Source: DATAVB01 sp036267955
GTDB taxonomy: Bacteria > Actinomycetota > Actinomycetes > Mycobacteriales > QHCD01
Assembly (NCBI GenBank): GCA_036267955.1
Contig: DATAVB010000118.1
Span: 62,001 to 126,000 of the forward strand
DNA: 64,000 nt
Direction of reading: 5' to 3'
Part shown: positions 51,061 through 58,958 of the stretch, piece after piece
Layout: each line of letters begins with the position of its first letter
Position numbering within the stretch: position 1 is the first letter of the stretch
Program-made: the position numbers and the translations under genes
Notes under the pieces: model-generated
The model's input: the letters and a program-made list of their open reading frames with translations, nothing else
What the model was told of the DNA's origin: nothing
Databases searched by the model: none

Positions 51061-52369
51061 GCCGTCACGATCTTCGCTGCCCGCGCCGTCCTACGACCTG
51101 TCCCGCGTCACGCTCGGGAACGGGCTGCGGGTCCTCCTCGCTCCCGACCGCAGTGTCGCGGTCACCGCGGTCGCCGTCTACTACGACGTCGGAATGCGCA
51201 GCGAGCCGGAGGGCCGCACCGGTTTCGCCCACCTTTTCGAGCACCTGATGTTCCAGGGCTCGGCGCATCTGGAGAAACTCGCGCATTTCCGGTACGTGCA
51301 GGCGTCGGGCGGAATATTCAACGGCAGCACGCACGTCGACTACACGAACTATTTCGAGGTCCTGCCGAGCAATGCGCTGGAACGGGCGCTGTTCCTGGAG
51401 GCGGACCGCATGCAGAGTCCGCGCATCACCGAGGACAACCTCGCCAACCAACTCTCGGTCGTCAAAGAGGAAATCAGGGTCAATGTCCTGAACCGGCCGT
51501 ACGGCGGCTTTCCCTGGCTGTCGCTGCCGCCGGTGATGTTCGACTCATTCGCCAACTCGCATAACGGCTACGGCGAATTCACCGACCTCGAGGCTGCGAC
51601 CGTCCAGGACGCGTCGGCTTTCTTCGACCGGTACTATTCACCGGCGAACGCGCTGCTGTGCGTCGCGGGCGATATCGACCCGGACGACACCGCCAAGCTG
51701 ATCGAGAAATACTTCGGCGGGATCCCGGCCCGGGACAAGCCGGTCGCCCGGTCGTTCGCCGAGCCGGACCTCACCGCCGAACGACGCGGGACGGTGGTGG
51801 ACAAGCACGCGCCGCTGCCGGCCGTGGCGGCGGCCTGGCGGGTGCCGGATCCGGTGGGCAACCTGACGGCGTACCTGCCGTACGTGGTGCTGTCCGAGGT
51901 ACTCACCGACGGCGACGCGTCCCGGCTGGAGAAACGGCTCGTGCGCGACGACCGTTCGGTCACCCAGATCGGCAGCTATCTCGGTCTGATGGGCGACCCG
52001 TTCGACGTCGGCGACCCCACAATGCTGATGCTGCAGGCGATCGGTGCCGAGGATTTCCAGGCCGAGCAGGTGCTGTCGGCCGCGCACGAGGAGTTCGACC
52101 GGCTGGCCACCGACGGCCCGACGGCTGGCGAGCTGGATCGGGTGAAGGCGCGCATCGTCGCCACGATGCTGCACAGCGTCGACTCGGTGCTCGGCCGGGC
52201 GCTGCAACTGTCGGCACTGGAACAGCGGCACGGCCGGGCCGAGCTGCTCAGTGAGTTGCCCGGTCTGATCGGCGCGGTCACCGATGACGAGGTGCGCACC
52301 GCGGCGGCGATGCTGCGGCCGGACCGGCGAGCCGTCATCGAACTGCGCCCGGGAAAGGATTCCGCGTGA
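51047..52369 (+). CDS. M16 zinc peptidase, catalytic subunit
   Basis: Inverzincin-type peptidase of 440 aa. The HxxEH zinc motif is at residues 62-66 (HLFEH in GFAHLFEHLMFQGSAHLEK), and the distal Glu lies in QLSVVKEEIR. The M16B middle and C-terminal halves are complete (FFDRYYSPANALLCVAGDID). GTG at 51047 preferred (TAGGG 8 nt upstream); ATG at 51008 and GTG at 51059 are alternatives. Its stop overlaps the second subunit start as GTGA, so a heterodimer is likely. No signal peptide. Confidence 0.87.
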   Translation: MVNHVPSRSSLPAPSYDLSRVTLGNGLRVLLAPDRSVAVTAVAVYYDVGMRSEPEGRTGFAHLFEHLMFQGSAHLEKLAHFRYVQASGGIFNGSTHVDYTNYFEVLPSNALERALFLEADRMQSPRITEDNLANQLSVVKEEIRVNVLNRPYGGFPWLSLPPVMFDSFANSHNGYGEFTDLEAATVQDASAFFDRYYSPANALLCVAGDIDPDDTAKLIEKYFGGIPARDKPVARSFAEPDLTAERRGTVVDKHAPLPAVAAAWRVPDPVGNLTAYLPYVVLSEVLTDGDASRLEKRLVRDDRSVTQIGSYLGLMGDPFDVGDPTMLMLQAIGAEDFQAEQVLSAAHEEFDRLATDGPTAGELDRVKARIVATMLHSVDSVLGRALQLSALEQRHGRAELLSELPGLIGAVTDDEVRTAAAMLRPDRRAVIELRPGKDSA

Positions 52370-53724
52370 CCACCACTACCGCGACAGCGGACGCGGACCT
52401 CGTCCCGCCGCTCGGTCCGCCGCCCCGGGTACGCAAGGCCCGGGCGTCGGAACGGACGCTCGCCAACGGCCTGCGCGTCCTGGTGATCCGGCAACCGAGC
52501 GTTCCGCTGGTCGAGCTGCGGCTGCGGATCCCGTTTGCCGGGACCCGGCGGACGCTGCAGACCCACCCGGCCCGCTCCTCCGTACTGTCCGACACGATGC
52601 TGGCCGGGACGGAAAGCCGTTCGCAGGTCGAGATCGCCGAATTCCTGCAGGGGCTCGGCGCCGACCTCTCGGTCTCCACCGACGCCGACCGGTTGCTCGT
52701 GTCCGGGACCACGCTCGCGCCCGGCCTGACGCCGCTGCTCGGGCTGCTCGCCGAGATCCTGACCGGGGCCAGCTATCCCTCGACCGAGGTCGGCGTGGAA
52801 CGGGACCGGCTGGCACAGCGGCTCTCGATCGCCCGGTCCCAGCCCTCAGTGCTGGTCCGCGAGGCCCTGGCCCGGCGAATGTTCGGCGAACATCCCTACG
52901 CCCACGAGCTTCCGGAGGCCGACGCGGTCCGGCGCGTGACCGCCGGACAGATCCGCCGGCTGCACGCCGACCGGGTGCTTCCCGCCGGCAGTCTGCTGAT
53001 TCTGGTCGGCGACCTCGCGCCGGCTCGCACCCTGGACCGGGTGGAGCAGGCCCTGGACGGCTGGCGGGCCGCCGGCGAGGCCGTCGCGGCGCCGACGTTG
53101 CCCGCTGTCCAACCCGCCCGGCCGCTGATCGTGCACCGGGACGGTTCGGTGCAGTCCGCGATCCGGCTGGGACTGCCGGCGCTGACCCGGGATGACGAGG
53201 GGTATCCGGCCTACCAGCTCGCCAATCTGATCTTCGGCGGGTATTTCTCCTCCCGGCTGACCGAGAACATCCGTGAGGACAAGGGCTACACCTACACGCC
53301 GTCGAGCCGGGTCGATCACACGCCGAGTGGCTCCTCGCTCGTGGTACAGGCCGACGTCGCCACCGAGGTGACGGCGCCGGCCCTGCTGGAAATGAACTAC
53401 GAGCTGGGCCGGATGGCGACCGGGACGGTCACCGAGACCGAACTGGAAGCGGTACGGCAGTACGCGATCGGCACGTTGGCCCTGTCCATCGCGACCCAGT
53501 CCGGGCTGGCCAGCACGGTCAGTGCCCTTGCCGGTGTCGGACAGGGGCTGGACTGGCTGCACGAGCACCCGCGCCGGCTCGCGAAGGTGACGCTCGATGA
53601 GGTCGTCGAGCAGGCCCACCGGCTGCTGACTCCGGGATCGGCGGTGACCGTGGTCCTCGGCGACGCCGCCGAGGTGGTCGATCCTGTGGGTCGGCTGGGC
53701 GCGGTCGAGGTCGAGCGCCCGTGA
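52366..53724 (+). CDS. M16 peptidase-like non-catalytic subunit
   Basis: Protein of 452 aa homologous to M16B peptidases but with no HxxEH: the matching place reads AGTRRTLQTHPARSSVLSDT. The substrate-binding RY-type motif of the second half is kept (NLIFGGYFSSRLTENIREDK, GYTYTPSS). This is the known split of M16B pairs, one zinc subunit and one binding subunit, as in mitochondrial processing peptidase. GTG start overlaps the first subunit; stop overlaps nudC (GTGA), so three genes are coupled. Confidence 0.87.
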   Translation: MTTTTATADADLVPPLGPPPRVRKARASERTLANGLRVLVIRQPSVPLVELRLRIPFAGTRRTLQTHPARSSVLSDTMLAGTESRSQVEIAEFLQGLGADLSVSTDADRLLVSGTTLAPGLTPLLGLLAEILTGASYPSTEVGVERDRLAQRLSIARSQPSVLVREALARRMFGEHPYAHELPEADAVRRVTAGQIRRLHADRVLPAGSLLILVGDLAPARTLDRVEQALDGWRAAGEAVAAPTLPAVQPARPLIVHRDGSVQSAIRLGLPALTRDDEGYPAYQLANLIFGGYFSSRLTENIREDKGYTYTPSSRVDHTPSGSSLVVQADVATEVTAPALLEMNYELGRMATGTVTETELEAVRQYAIGTLALSIATQSGLASTVSALAGVGQGLDWLHEHPRRLAKVTLDEVVEQAHRLLTPGSAVTVVLGDAAEVVDPVGRLGAVEVERP

Positions 53725-54644
53725 CCGGTAGTAGCTCCGGCGAACTGCGGTTGTCCGAAACCCCGGCCCTGTCGCGCGGCGACTACGACCGGTCGGTCAT
53801 TCGACGCAACGACCCCGAATGGCTCGCCACCGCGTGGAAGTCCGCGCGCGTGCTGCTGCTCGATCCGGACGGCACGGTGCCGATTCAGCAGACCGACACC
53901 GGTCCGCGGTTGGCGCTCGTCCCGCCGGCCGAGATACCGGATTCGCTGGTCCGGGTGTTCCTCGGCGAGGACGCGGACGGCCCGTACTTCGCCGCCCTCG
54001 ACTTCACCCCGGCCCGGGAGGCGCAACAGCCGGAGCAGTGGGCCGGCGAGGCGCGGGCCGGGCTGCGCTCGGTCGGAGCGTTGCTCGACGACGTCGGCTC
54101 CGGGCTCTTCACGGCGGCCGTCGCCCTGCGCAACTGGCACCGCAACCACCCGCGGTGCCCCCGGTGCGGCACGCCGACCGAGGTCACCCAGGCCGGCTGG
54201 GTGCGGCACTGCCCGGCCGACGGCAGCGACCACTTCCCGCGTACCGACCCGGCCGTGATCATGCTGGTGACCGACGGCGCCGACCGGTGCGTGCTGGGCC
54301 GGCAGGCGGTCTGGCCGGAGGGCCGGTATTCGATCCTGGCCGGATTCGTGGATCCGGGGGAGTCGGCGGAGTCGGCGGTCGCCCGCGAGGTCGGCGAGGA
54401 GGTCGGGATCGCGGTCCGTGACGTGCGATACGTGTCCAGCCAGCCGTGGCCGTTCCCCGCGTCGATCATGTTGGGCTTCACCGCCCGGGTCGACGGGGAT
54501 CCGACGCTGCACGTCGACGAGGACGAGATCCAGCACGCGCAGTGGTTCAGCAAGGATGAGATCCGGCGCCGCGACGGGGTGGCGCTGCTGCCCTCGCCGG
54601 TGTCGATCGCCTACCGGCTGATCACCGACTGGCTCGAGGCCTGA
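53721..54644 (+). CDS. nudC: NADH pyrophosphatase / RNA decapping hydrolase NudC
   Basis: Nudix hydrolase of 307 aa that cleaves NADH/NAD pyrophosphate and can remove NAD caps. Zinc ribbon: CPRCGTP...GWVRHCPADG; only three Cys are seen and the usual fourth position is unclear. Nudix box: GFVDPGESAESAVAREVGEE. NudC signature SQPWPFPAS follows. GTG start overlaps the M16 stop by 4 nt; convergent with the uridine-kinase-like gene. Confidence 0.93.
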   Translation: MTGSSSGELRLSETPALSRGDYDRSVIRRNDPEWLATAWKSARVLLLDPDGTVPIQQTDTGPRLALVPPAEIPDSLVRVFLGEDADGPYFAALDFTPAREAQQPEQWAGEARAGLRSVGALLDDVGSGLFTAAVALRNWHRNHPRCPRCGTPTEVTQAGWVRHCPADGSDHFPRTDPAVIMLVTDGADRCVLGRQAVWPEGRYSILAGFVDPGESAESAVAREVGEEVGIAVRDVRYVSSQPWPFPASIMLGFTARVDGDPTLHVDEDEIQHAQWFSKDEIRRRDGVALLPSPVSIAYRLITDWLEA

Positions 54645-54654
54645 GCCGGCGACG

Positions 54655-55281
54655 TCACCGGCTCAGTACGGCCGGATGCCGCGGATCGTCCACCAGGATG
54701 ACCAGGTCAGCCCGGGTGGCCGGTGCCACCTCGGAGTCGTAGCGGGCGAAGGCGGGCAGCCGCCACTCCAGCTCTGGCGCAGTCCGGCGGGCCAAGGCGG
54801 CGGCGGACTGTCGCAAGTGGACAGTGAGATCGAAGGGCAGGCCACGGCCGAGCAGGAATTCCCCGGCGATCAGGACGACGGCATTGGCCGGGACCTCGAC
54901 GTACGGGGCGCGGGTCGCTCGGTCGGTCTCCGCATCGCGCAGCGACGGGACGATCTGGTTGCTGCCGTCCGGACCGGTCGGGTCGAGCACCTCACGGCGC
55001 AGGCCCTCGACGTCCAGCCAGTCGTCGTAATAGGCGTCCGGATCGGTGCGGCCGCGCTCGAGCCGCAGCGACGCCGGGCGCAGGAAGAACGCGGTGTCAA
55101 TGCGGGTCGGGGGCCGTCCGTGCACCCGCAATAACTCGGCGACCGCATCGGCGAGATCACCGGGACCGGTGCAGGGTGCGCCGTCGATGGCGACGCGCAC
55201 CGGACGGCCCGACGCGCCCGCCACAATCGTGTCGGCGAGCAGGTCGGGCAGCAGTTCCGGTGATACGGGTCTGGGCGCCAC
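54655..55281 (-). CDS. Uridine-kinase-like protein with degenerate P-loop
   Basis: Protein of 208 aa resembling uridine kinase-like NTPases: VRVAIDGAPCTGPGDLADAV, FFLRPASLRLERGRTDPDAY, YDDWLDVEGLRREVL, VVLIAGEFLLGRGLPFDLTV. The P-loop lacks GKS/T (APCTGPGD), so normal nucleotide binding is doubtful. GTG start shares one base with the mrx1 stop (TAGTG), so it is coupled to mrx1. Biological role unknown. Confidence 0.75.
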   Translation of the reverse strand: MAPRPVSPELLPDLLADTIVAGASGRPVRVAIDGAPCTGPGDLADAVAELLRVHGRPPTRIDTAFFLRPASLRLERGRTDPDAYYDDWLDVEGLRREVLDPTGPDGSNQIVPSLRDAETDRATRAPYVEVPANAVVLIAGEFLLGRGLPFDLTVHLRQSAAALARRTAPELEWRLPAFARYDSEVAPATRADLVILVDDPRHPAVLSR

Positions 55282-55529
55282 TAGGCGGCGAGCTTGGCCT
55301 TGACCTCGGTGATGCTCGGGTTGGTCATCGCCGAGCCGTCGGCGAAGACGAGGGTCGGCACGGTCTGATTGCCGCCGTTGACCTTCTCCACCAGGGCGGC
55401 CGCGGCCTCGTTGGTCTCGATGTTGACCTCGGCGTAGCCGATGCCCTCGCGCTCCATCTGCTTCTTCAGCCGCTGGCAGTAGCCGCACCAGGTCGTGCTG
55501 TACATGGTCACCGCGGGCGAGTCCGCCAT
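55281..55529 (-). CDS. mrx1: Mycoredoxin (glutaredoxin-like)
   Basis: Glutaredoxin-fold oxidoreductase of 82 aa that reduces mycothiol mixed disulfides. Redox site WCGYC (Cys15, Cys18) in TMYSTTWCGYCQRLKKQM, cis-Pro segment QTVPTLVFADG. It implies a mycothiol-using host. It lies divergently upstream of uvrD2, as in mycobacteria. Confidence 0.93.
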   Translation of the reverse strand: MADSPAVTMYSTTWCGYCQRLKKQMEREGIGYAEVNIETNEAAAALVEKVNGGNQTVPTLVFADGSAMTNPSITEVKAKLAA

Positions 55530-55631
55530 TGAATGTGCTCCCTCGATTCGGTCCGGTACAGGTTGATACAGCGACGTAACGTACCGATGGCCGCCGGGCT
55601 TCCCGTCGTACCGGGCTGACAGAATCATCGG

Positions 55632-57659
55632 GTGACCGGCAACGACGACGAGCCGGGCCAGATCCTGGCCGGGCTCGACCCCGAGCAGCAGGACGCGGTC
55701 CGTGCCGTCCGCGGGCCGGTGTGCATTCTCGCCGGCGCCGGCACCGGCAAGACCCGCACCATCACCCACCGCATCGCGCACGGCGTGCTCACCGGCGCCA
55801 CCCCCGCCGGCCAGATCCTGGCCGTGACCTTCACCGCCCGGGCGGCCGGCGAGATGCGCAACCGGCTGCGGATCCTCGGTGTCGCCGGCGTACAGGCCCG
55901 GACGTTCCACGCCGCCGCGCTTCGGCAGTTGCGGTATTTCGCGCCGCGGGTGCTCGGTGGCGGGATGCCGGAGCTGATCGACAACAAGCTCCGGATCATC
56001 GGCCAGGCCGCGGCCCGGTGCCGGGTCAAGACCGACCGCAACCTGCTGCGCGACCTCGCCTCGGAGGTCGAGTGGGCCAAGTCGTCGCTCGCGTCGCCCG
56101 CCGAGTACGTCGCCGCGGCCGGCAAGGCCGACCGGATGCCGCCGCTGGCTCCGGGCGCGGTCTCTGACGTGTACGCGGCGTACGAGGAGCTCAAGTCCCG
56201 GGCCGGCGTGATCGACTTCGAGGACCTGCTGCTGGTCACGGCCGCCTCGATCGAGGGTCATCGGGACGTGGCCGAGGAGATGCGCGCGCGGTATCGGTAT
56301 TTCGTGGTCGACGAGTATCAGGACGTGAGCCCGCTGCAGCAGCGGCTGCTCGATGCCTGGCTGGGAAATCGCAGCGACCTCTGCGTCGTCGGCGACGCCA
56401 ACCAGACGATCTATTCCTTCGCCGGCGCGGACGCCTCCTACCTGCTGGACTTCTCCCGCCGGTTCTCCGGCGCAACCGTGGTGCGCCTCGAGCGCGACTA
56501 CCGGTCGACGCCGGAGGTGGTCGGGCTGGCCAACGCGCTGGTGGTCAGCCTGCCGAAGGCAGCCAGGCTCACACTGGTCGGGCAGCGTCCCTCCGGTCCG
56601 AAGCCGACCTTCGCCGAGCACGACGACGAGCCGTCCGAGGCGGCCTCGGTCGCCGCGTCCTGCCGCCGGCTCATCGCCGCGGGCACGCCGGCGGCCGAGA
56701 TCGCCGTGTTGTTCCGGACCAATGCCCAATCCGAGAGTTACGAACGGTCGCTGTCCGCCGTCGGGGTGCCGTACATCATTCGCGGCGGTGAGCGGTTCTT
56801 CGCCCGGCCCGAGGTCCGCGAGGCGATGGTGTTGATGCGTGGCGGCGCCCGCACGGCCGATCCGGACGACCCGCTGGTGGACGCGGTCCGCGACATCCTG
56901 TCCTCGGCCGGATTCACCCCGGGCGCACCGCCGGCCGGTGGCGCAGCCCGGGAGCGGTGGGAGTCCCTGGCCGCCATCGTGCAGCTCGCCGAGGAACTGA
57001 TCGCCGCGGTGCCCGAGGCCGGGCTGCGGGACTTCGCCGTCGAATTGGAGGCCAGGGCCGCCTCGCAGCACGCGCCGACCGTGCAGGGCGTGACCCTCGC
57101 GTCGCTGCACGCCGCGAAGGGCCTGGAATGGGACGCGGTGTTCCTGGTCGGCCTCACCGACGGCACGTTGCCGATCCAGTACGCGAATACCGACGAGGCG
57201 GTCACCGAGGAGCGACGCCTGCTGTACGTCGGCATCACTCGGGCGCGGCAACACCTGGCGCTGTCCTGGGCGCTGTCCCGTGCGGCGGGCGGACGCAGGT
57301 CGCGCCGCCGGAGCCGTTTCCTGGACGGCCTGGCTCCAGGCTCCGGTCAGCCGGCCAAGCGGTCAGCGAAGGCGAAGCGGCCGGAGCTTGAGGGCGATGA
57401 CGCGGCACTTTTCGAGGAGCTGCGCGCCTGGCGCAAGGCGACCTCTGAGGAGGAGGCCGTCCCGGCGTACGTCGTCTTCCCGGACACGACGCTGGTCGCC
57501 ATCGCCGAGTCCAGGCCGCGGAGCCTGGCCGCGCTCTCCGGCCTCGCCGGCGTCGGGCCACGCAAGCTCGAGCGCTACGGCGCCGCCGTTCTTACGGTCG
57601 TCGGCGGGCTCGACGACACATCGGAATCGGCCGGCCCGCAGGCGCGAAAAAACTTATAG
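55632..57659 (+). CDS. uvrD2: UvrD2-type DNA helicase with HRDC domain
   Basis: SF1A helicase of 675 aa. Motifs: ILAGAGTGKTRTITHR (I), AVTFTARAAGEM (Ia), VVDEYQDVSPLQQRLL (II), VGDANQTIYSFAGAD (III), LERDYRSTPEVV (IV), LHAAKGLEWDAVFL (V), LYVGITRARQHLAL (VI). A C-terminal HRDC domain is clear (RAWRKATSEEEAVPAYVVFP, SLAALSGLAGVGPRKLERYG). The tetracysteine module known between motor and HRDC in mycobacterial UvrD2 is absent; the linker is Arg/Lys-rich. GTG start without clear ribosome site. Directly upstream of whiB7. Confidence 0.92.
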   Translation: MTGNDDEPGQILAGLDPEQQDAVRAVRGPVCILAGAGTGKTRTITHRIAHGVLTGATPAGQILAVTFTARAAGEMRNRLRILGVAGVQARTFHAAALRQLRYFAPRVLGGGMPELIDNKLRIIGQAAARCRVKTDRNLLRDLASEVEWAKSSLASPAEYVAAAGKADRMPPLAPGAVSDVYAAYEELKSRAGVIDFEDLLLVTAASIEGHRDVAEEMRARYRYFVVDEYQDVSPLQQRLLDAWLGNRSDLCVVGDANQTIYSFAGADASYLLDFSRRFSGATVVRLERDYRSTPEVVGLANALVVSLPKAARLTLVGQRPSGPKPTFAEHDDEPSEAASVAASCRRLIAAGTPAAEIAVLFRTNAQSESYERSLSAVGVPYIIRGGERFFARPEVREAMVLMRGGARTADPDDPLVDAVRDILSSAGFTPGAPPAGGAARERWESLAAIVQLAEELIAAVPEAGLRDFAVELEARAASQHAPTVQGVTLASLHAAKGLEWDAVFLVGLTDGTLPIQYANTDEAVTEERRLLYVGITRARQHLALSWALSRAAGGRRSRRRSRFLDGLAPGSGQPAKRSAKAKRPELEGDDAALFEELRAWRKATSEEEAVPAYVVFPDTTLVAIAESRPRSLAALSGLAGVGPRKLERYGAAVLTVVGGLDDTSESAGPQARKNL

Positions 57660-57661
57660 CG

Positions 57662-57699
57662 AAAAATACATTGCGCACTTGGCGCGGTGCGCATAACCT
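57662..57699 (+). promoter_or_regulatory. Putative WhiB7-type autoregulated promoter
   Basis: AAAAATA (57662-57668) lies 2 nt before a -35-like TTGCGC (57671-57676), followed at 17 nt by TAACCT (57694-57699). An AT-rich block just ahead of -35 is the known mark of WhiB7-SigA promoters. Confidence 0.6.
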
Positions 57700-57758
57700 C
57701 GCCGTTGCGGCCATGACGCTCTGTCACGCCCGCCCAGGGTCTACCAAGGAGGTGCCAA

Positions 57759-58040
57759 GTGCTGATCGATATCAACGCGCAGCGTTCGGCGACCTCCGCT
57801 ATTCCGGCGGTCACGGGCCGGCAGGCATCGCCTGTTCTCCTGCCCGAGTCGCACGCTGCGCGGCTGCACGCCACCCTTGTCTCCCCTTCCGGCTATGGCT
57901 TCGACGCCACCGGTGCGGGTTCGTTCTCCGGCAAGGGTCGCATCAGCGGACCGGGCACCGCTATCTCTTCGGTGGAGACCGTCTCGCCGAAGCAGCAGCG
58001 CCCCGCAGCGGGAGTTCCACCTCGAGGTAGTACCGGTTGA
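57759..58040 (+). CDS. whiB7 leader ORF (uORF)
   Basis: ORF of 93 codons with a strong AAGGAGG ribosome site 6 nt before its GTG. The peptide has no domain and is Ser/Gly/Ala/Pro-rich (SPSGYGFDATGAGSFSGKGR). It ends at 58040, between the two arms of the antiterminator hairpin and before the terminator, upstream of whiB7. In actinobacteria whiB7 is induced by ribosome stress through such a leader. The encoded peptide itself is probably unimportant. Confidence 0.82.
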   Translation: MLIDINAQRSATSAIPAVTGRQASPVLLPESHAARLHATLVSPSGYGFDATGAGSFSGKGRISGPGTAISSVETVSPKQQRPAAGVPPRGSTG

Positions 58041-58069
58041 CTCAGCACCGACACCGGCTCACCTCGAGG
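58020..58069 (+). promoter_or_regulatory. whiB7 alternative (antiterminator) hairpin
   Basis: CCTCGAGG at 58020-58027 and 58062-58069 are complementary. The stem can be extended with ACCTCGAGG/CCTCGAGGT and CCGGT/ACCGG. The uORF stop lies between the arms. Its 3' arm overlaps the first two bases of the terminator stem, so the folds compete. Confidence 0.55.
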
Positions 58070-58108
58070 CCGCGGACTCCCACCAGGGATCCGCGGCCTT
58101 TGTGTTTC
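58068..58108 (+). terminator. whiB7 leader attenuator terminator
   Basis: GGCCGCGGA pairs with TCCGCGGCC (9 bp), with a further TCC/GGG pairing inside, followed by TTTGTGTTT. It sits 28 nt after the uORF stop and 66 nt before whiB7, the expected place for an attenuator. Confidence 0.8.
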
Positions 58109-58173
58109 TCTGCAACGGCTTCCGAGCGAATCCCGATAACCCCAGGAAACATCGATGAAGGAGGTGACCGGCG

Positions 58174-58473
58174 GTGCTAGAGGCACCGAGCCTGCTTTCC
58201 GTACTCGGCAGTGACATTGCCGATGTCGTGGAGTCAGGTTTCGACCTACCTTGCCGAATCCAGAACCCCGAGCTGTGGTTTGCCGAGAGCCCGGCCGAAC
58301 TGGAGTTGGCAAAGCAACACTGTGCGGACTGCCCCGTGCGCGACGCGTGCCTGAGTGGCGCGTTGGAGCGACACGAGCCATGGGGAGTCTGGGGCGGCGA
58401 GCTCTTTGAGCACGGCGTCGTCATTGCGCGGAAGCGGCCCCGCGGCCGCCCCCGCAAGGTTGTCGCTGCGTGA
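58174..58473 (+). CDS. whiB7: Redox/antibiotic-stress regulator WhiB7
   Basis: Fe-S regulator of 99 aa that activates intrinsic resistance genes with the housekeeping sigma factor. Cluster cysteines: 27, 50, 53 and 59 (CxxC in HCADCPVRDAC). EPWGVWGGE (residues 68-76) is the sigma-contact turn. The C-terminal AT-hook KRPRGRPRK (about 88-95) separates WhiB7 from other WhiB proteins. GTG start with AAGGAGG about 8 nt upstream. Confidence 0.95.
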   Translation: MLEAPSLLSVLGSDIADVVESGFDLPCRIQNPELWFAESPAELELAKQHCADCPVRDACLSGALERHEPWGVWGGELFEHGVVIARKRPRGRPRKVVAA

Positions 58474-58505
58474 TCCAGATTCAACCGACCGAGGAGGCAA
58501 TGGGT

Positions 58506-58721
58506 GTGAACCTGCCATCGACTTTCCGTTCAGATTCACCAGTCAGGAGCCAGGAAATGTTACTTATGCATGAAGAACTCGCCCGCGCGCGAATGCGCGA
58601 GATGCAGGTGGAGGCGCGGCATCTGCACCGTGTCCGCCGCCTGCGTGCTGCCGCGAAGTGGCAGCGTCGCGCCGAGTCGGCGACCCGTCGGGCCCGGCTT
58701 GCGCAAGAGGCGATTCGATAG
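58506..58721 (+). CDS. Small basic helical protein downstream of whiB7
   Basis: Conserved-looking actinobacterial protein of about 71 aa. A short N-terminal stretch precedes a highly charged helix (HEELARARMREMQVEARHLH, RVRRLRAAAKWQRRAESATR), nearly all Arg/Ala/Glu, with coiled-coil character. GTG at 58506 has GAGGAGG 8 nt upstream; an internal ATG at 58557 is an alternative. It is cotranscribed with whiB7 and ends before a strong terminator. Function unknown. Confidence 0.65.
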   Translation: MNLPSTFRSDSPVRSQEMLLMHEELARARMREMQVEARHLHRVRRLRAAAKWQRRAESATRRARLAQEAIR

Positions 58722-58752
58722 GTCAGCTTGATTGCATCGCTGATCACGGGAC

Positions 58753-58789
58753 AGCCCCGCCCCCGAAGCCATTCGGGGGCGGGGCTTTT
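58753..58789 (+). terminator. Strong intrinsic terminator
   Basis: A perfect 15-bp stem (AGCCCCGCCCCCGAA / TTCGGGGGCGGGGCT) with a 4-nt loop and a run of T at 58786-58789 closes the whiB7 transcript. Confidence 0.93.
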
Positions 58790-58958
58790 CCGGGCCCGTC
58801 GTTTGCGCACGTAAGACCGTCAATCTGGAGGGTGCCCGGCCGCCCGGCTATCGGTCGATATCGGGGCACCTATGCTCGACCGCATCAGTGGGAGCACGAT
58901 GAGCCGGCGGGTGAATGATGGACGAACGCGGTGCCGATCCGGTCGGCTTTCCGTCCTG

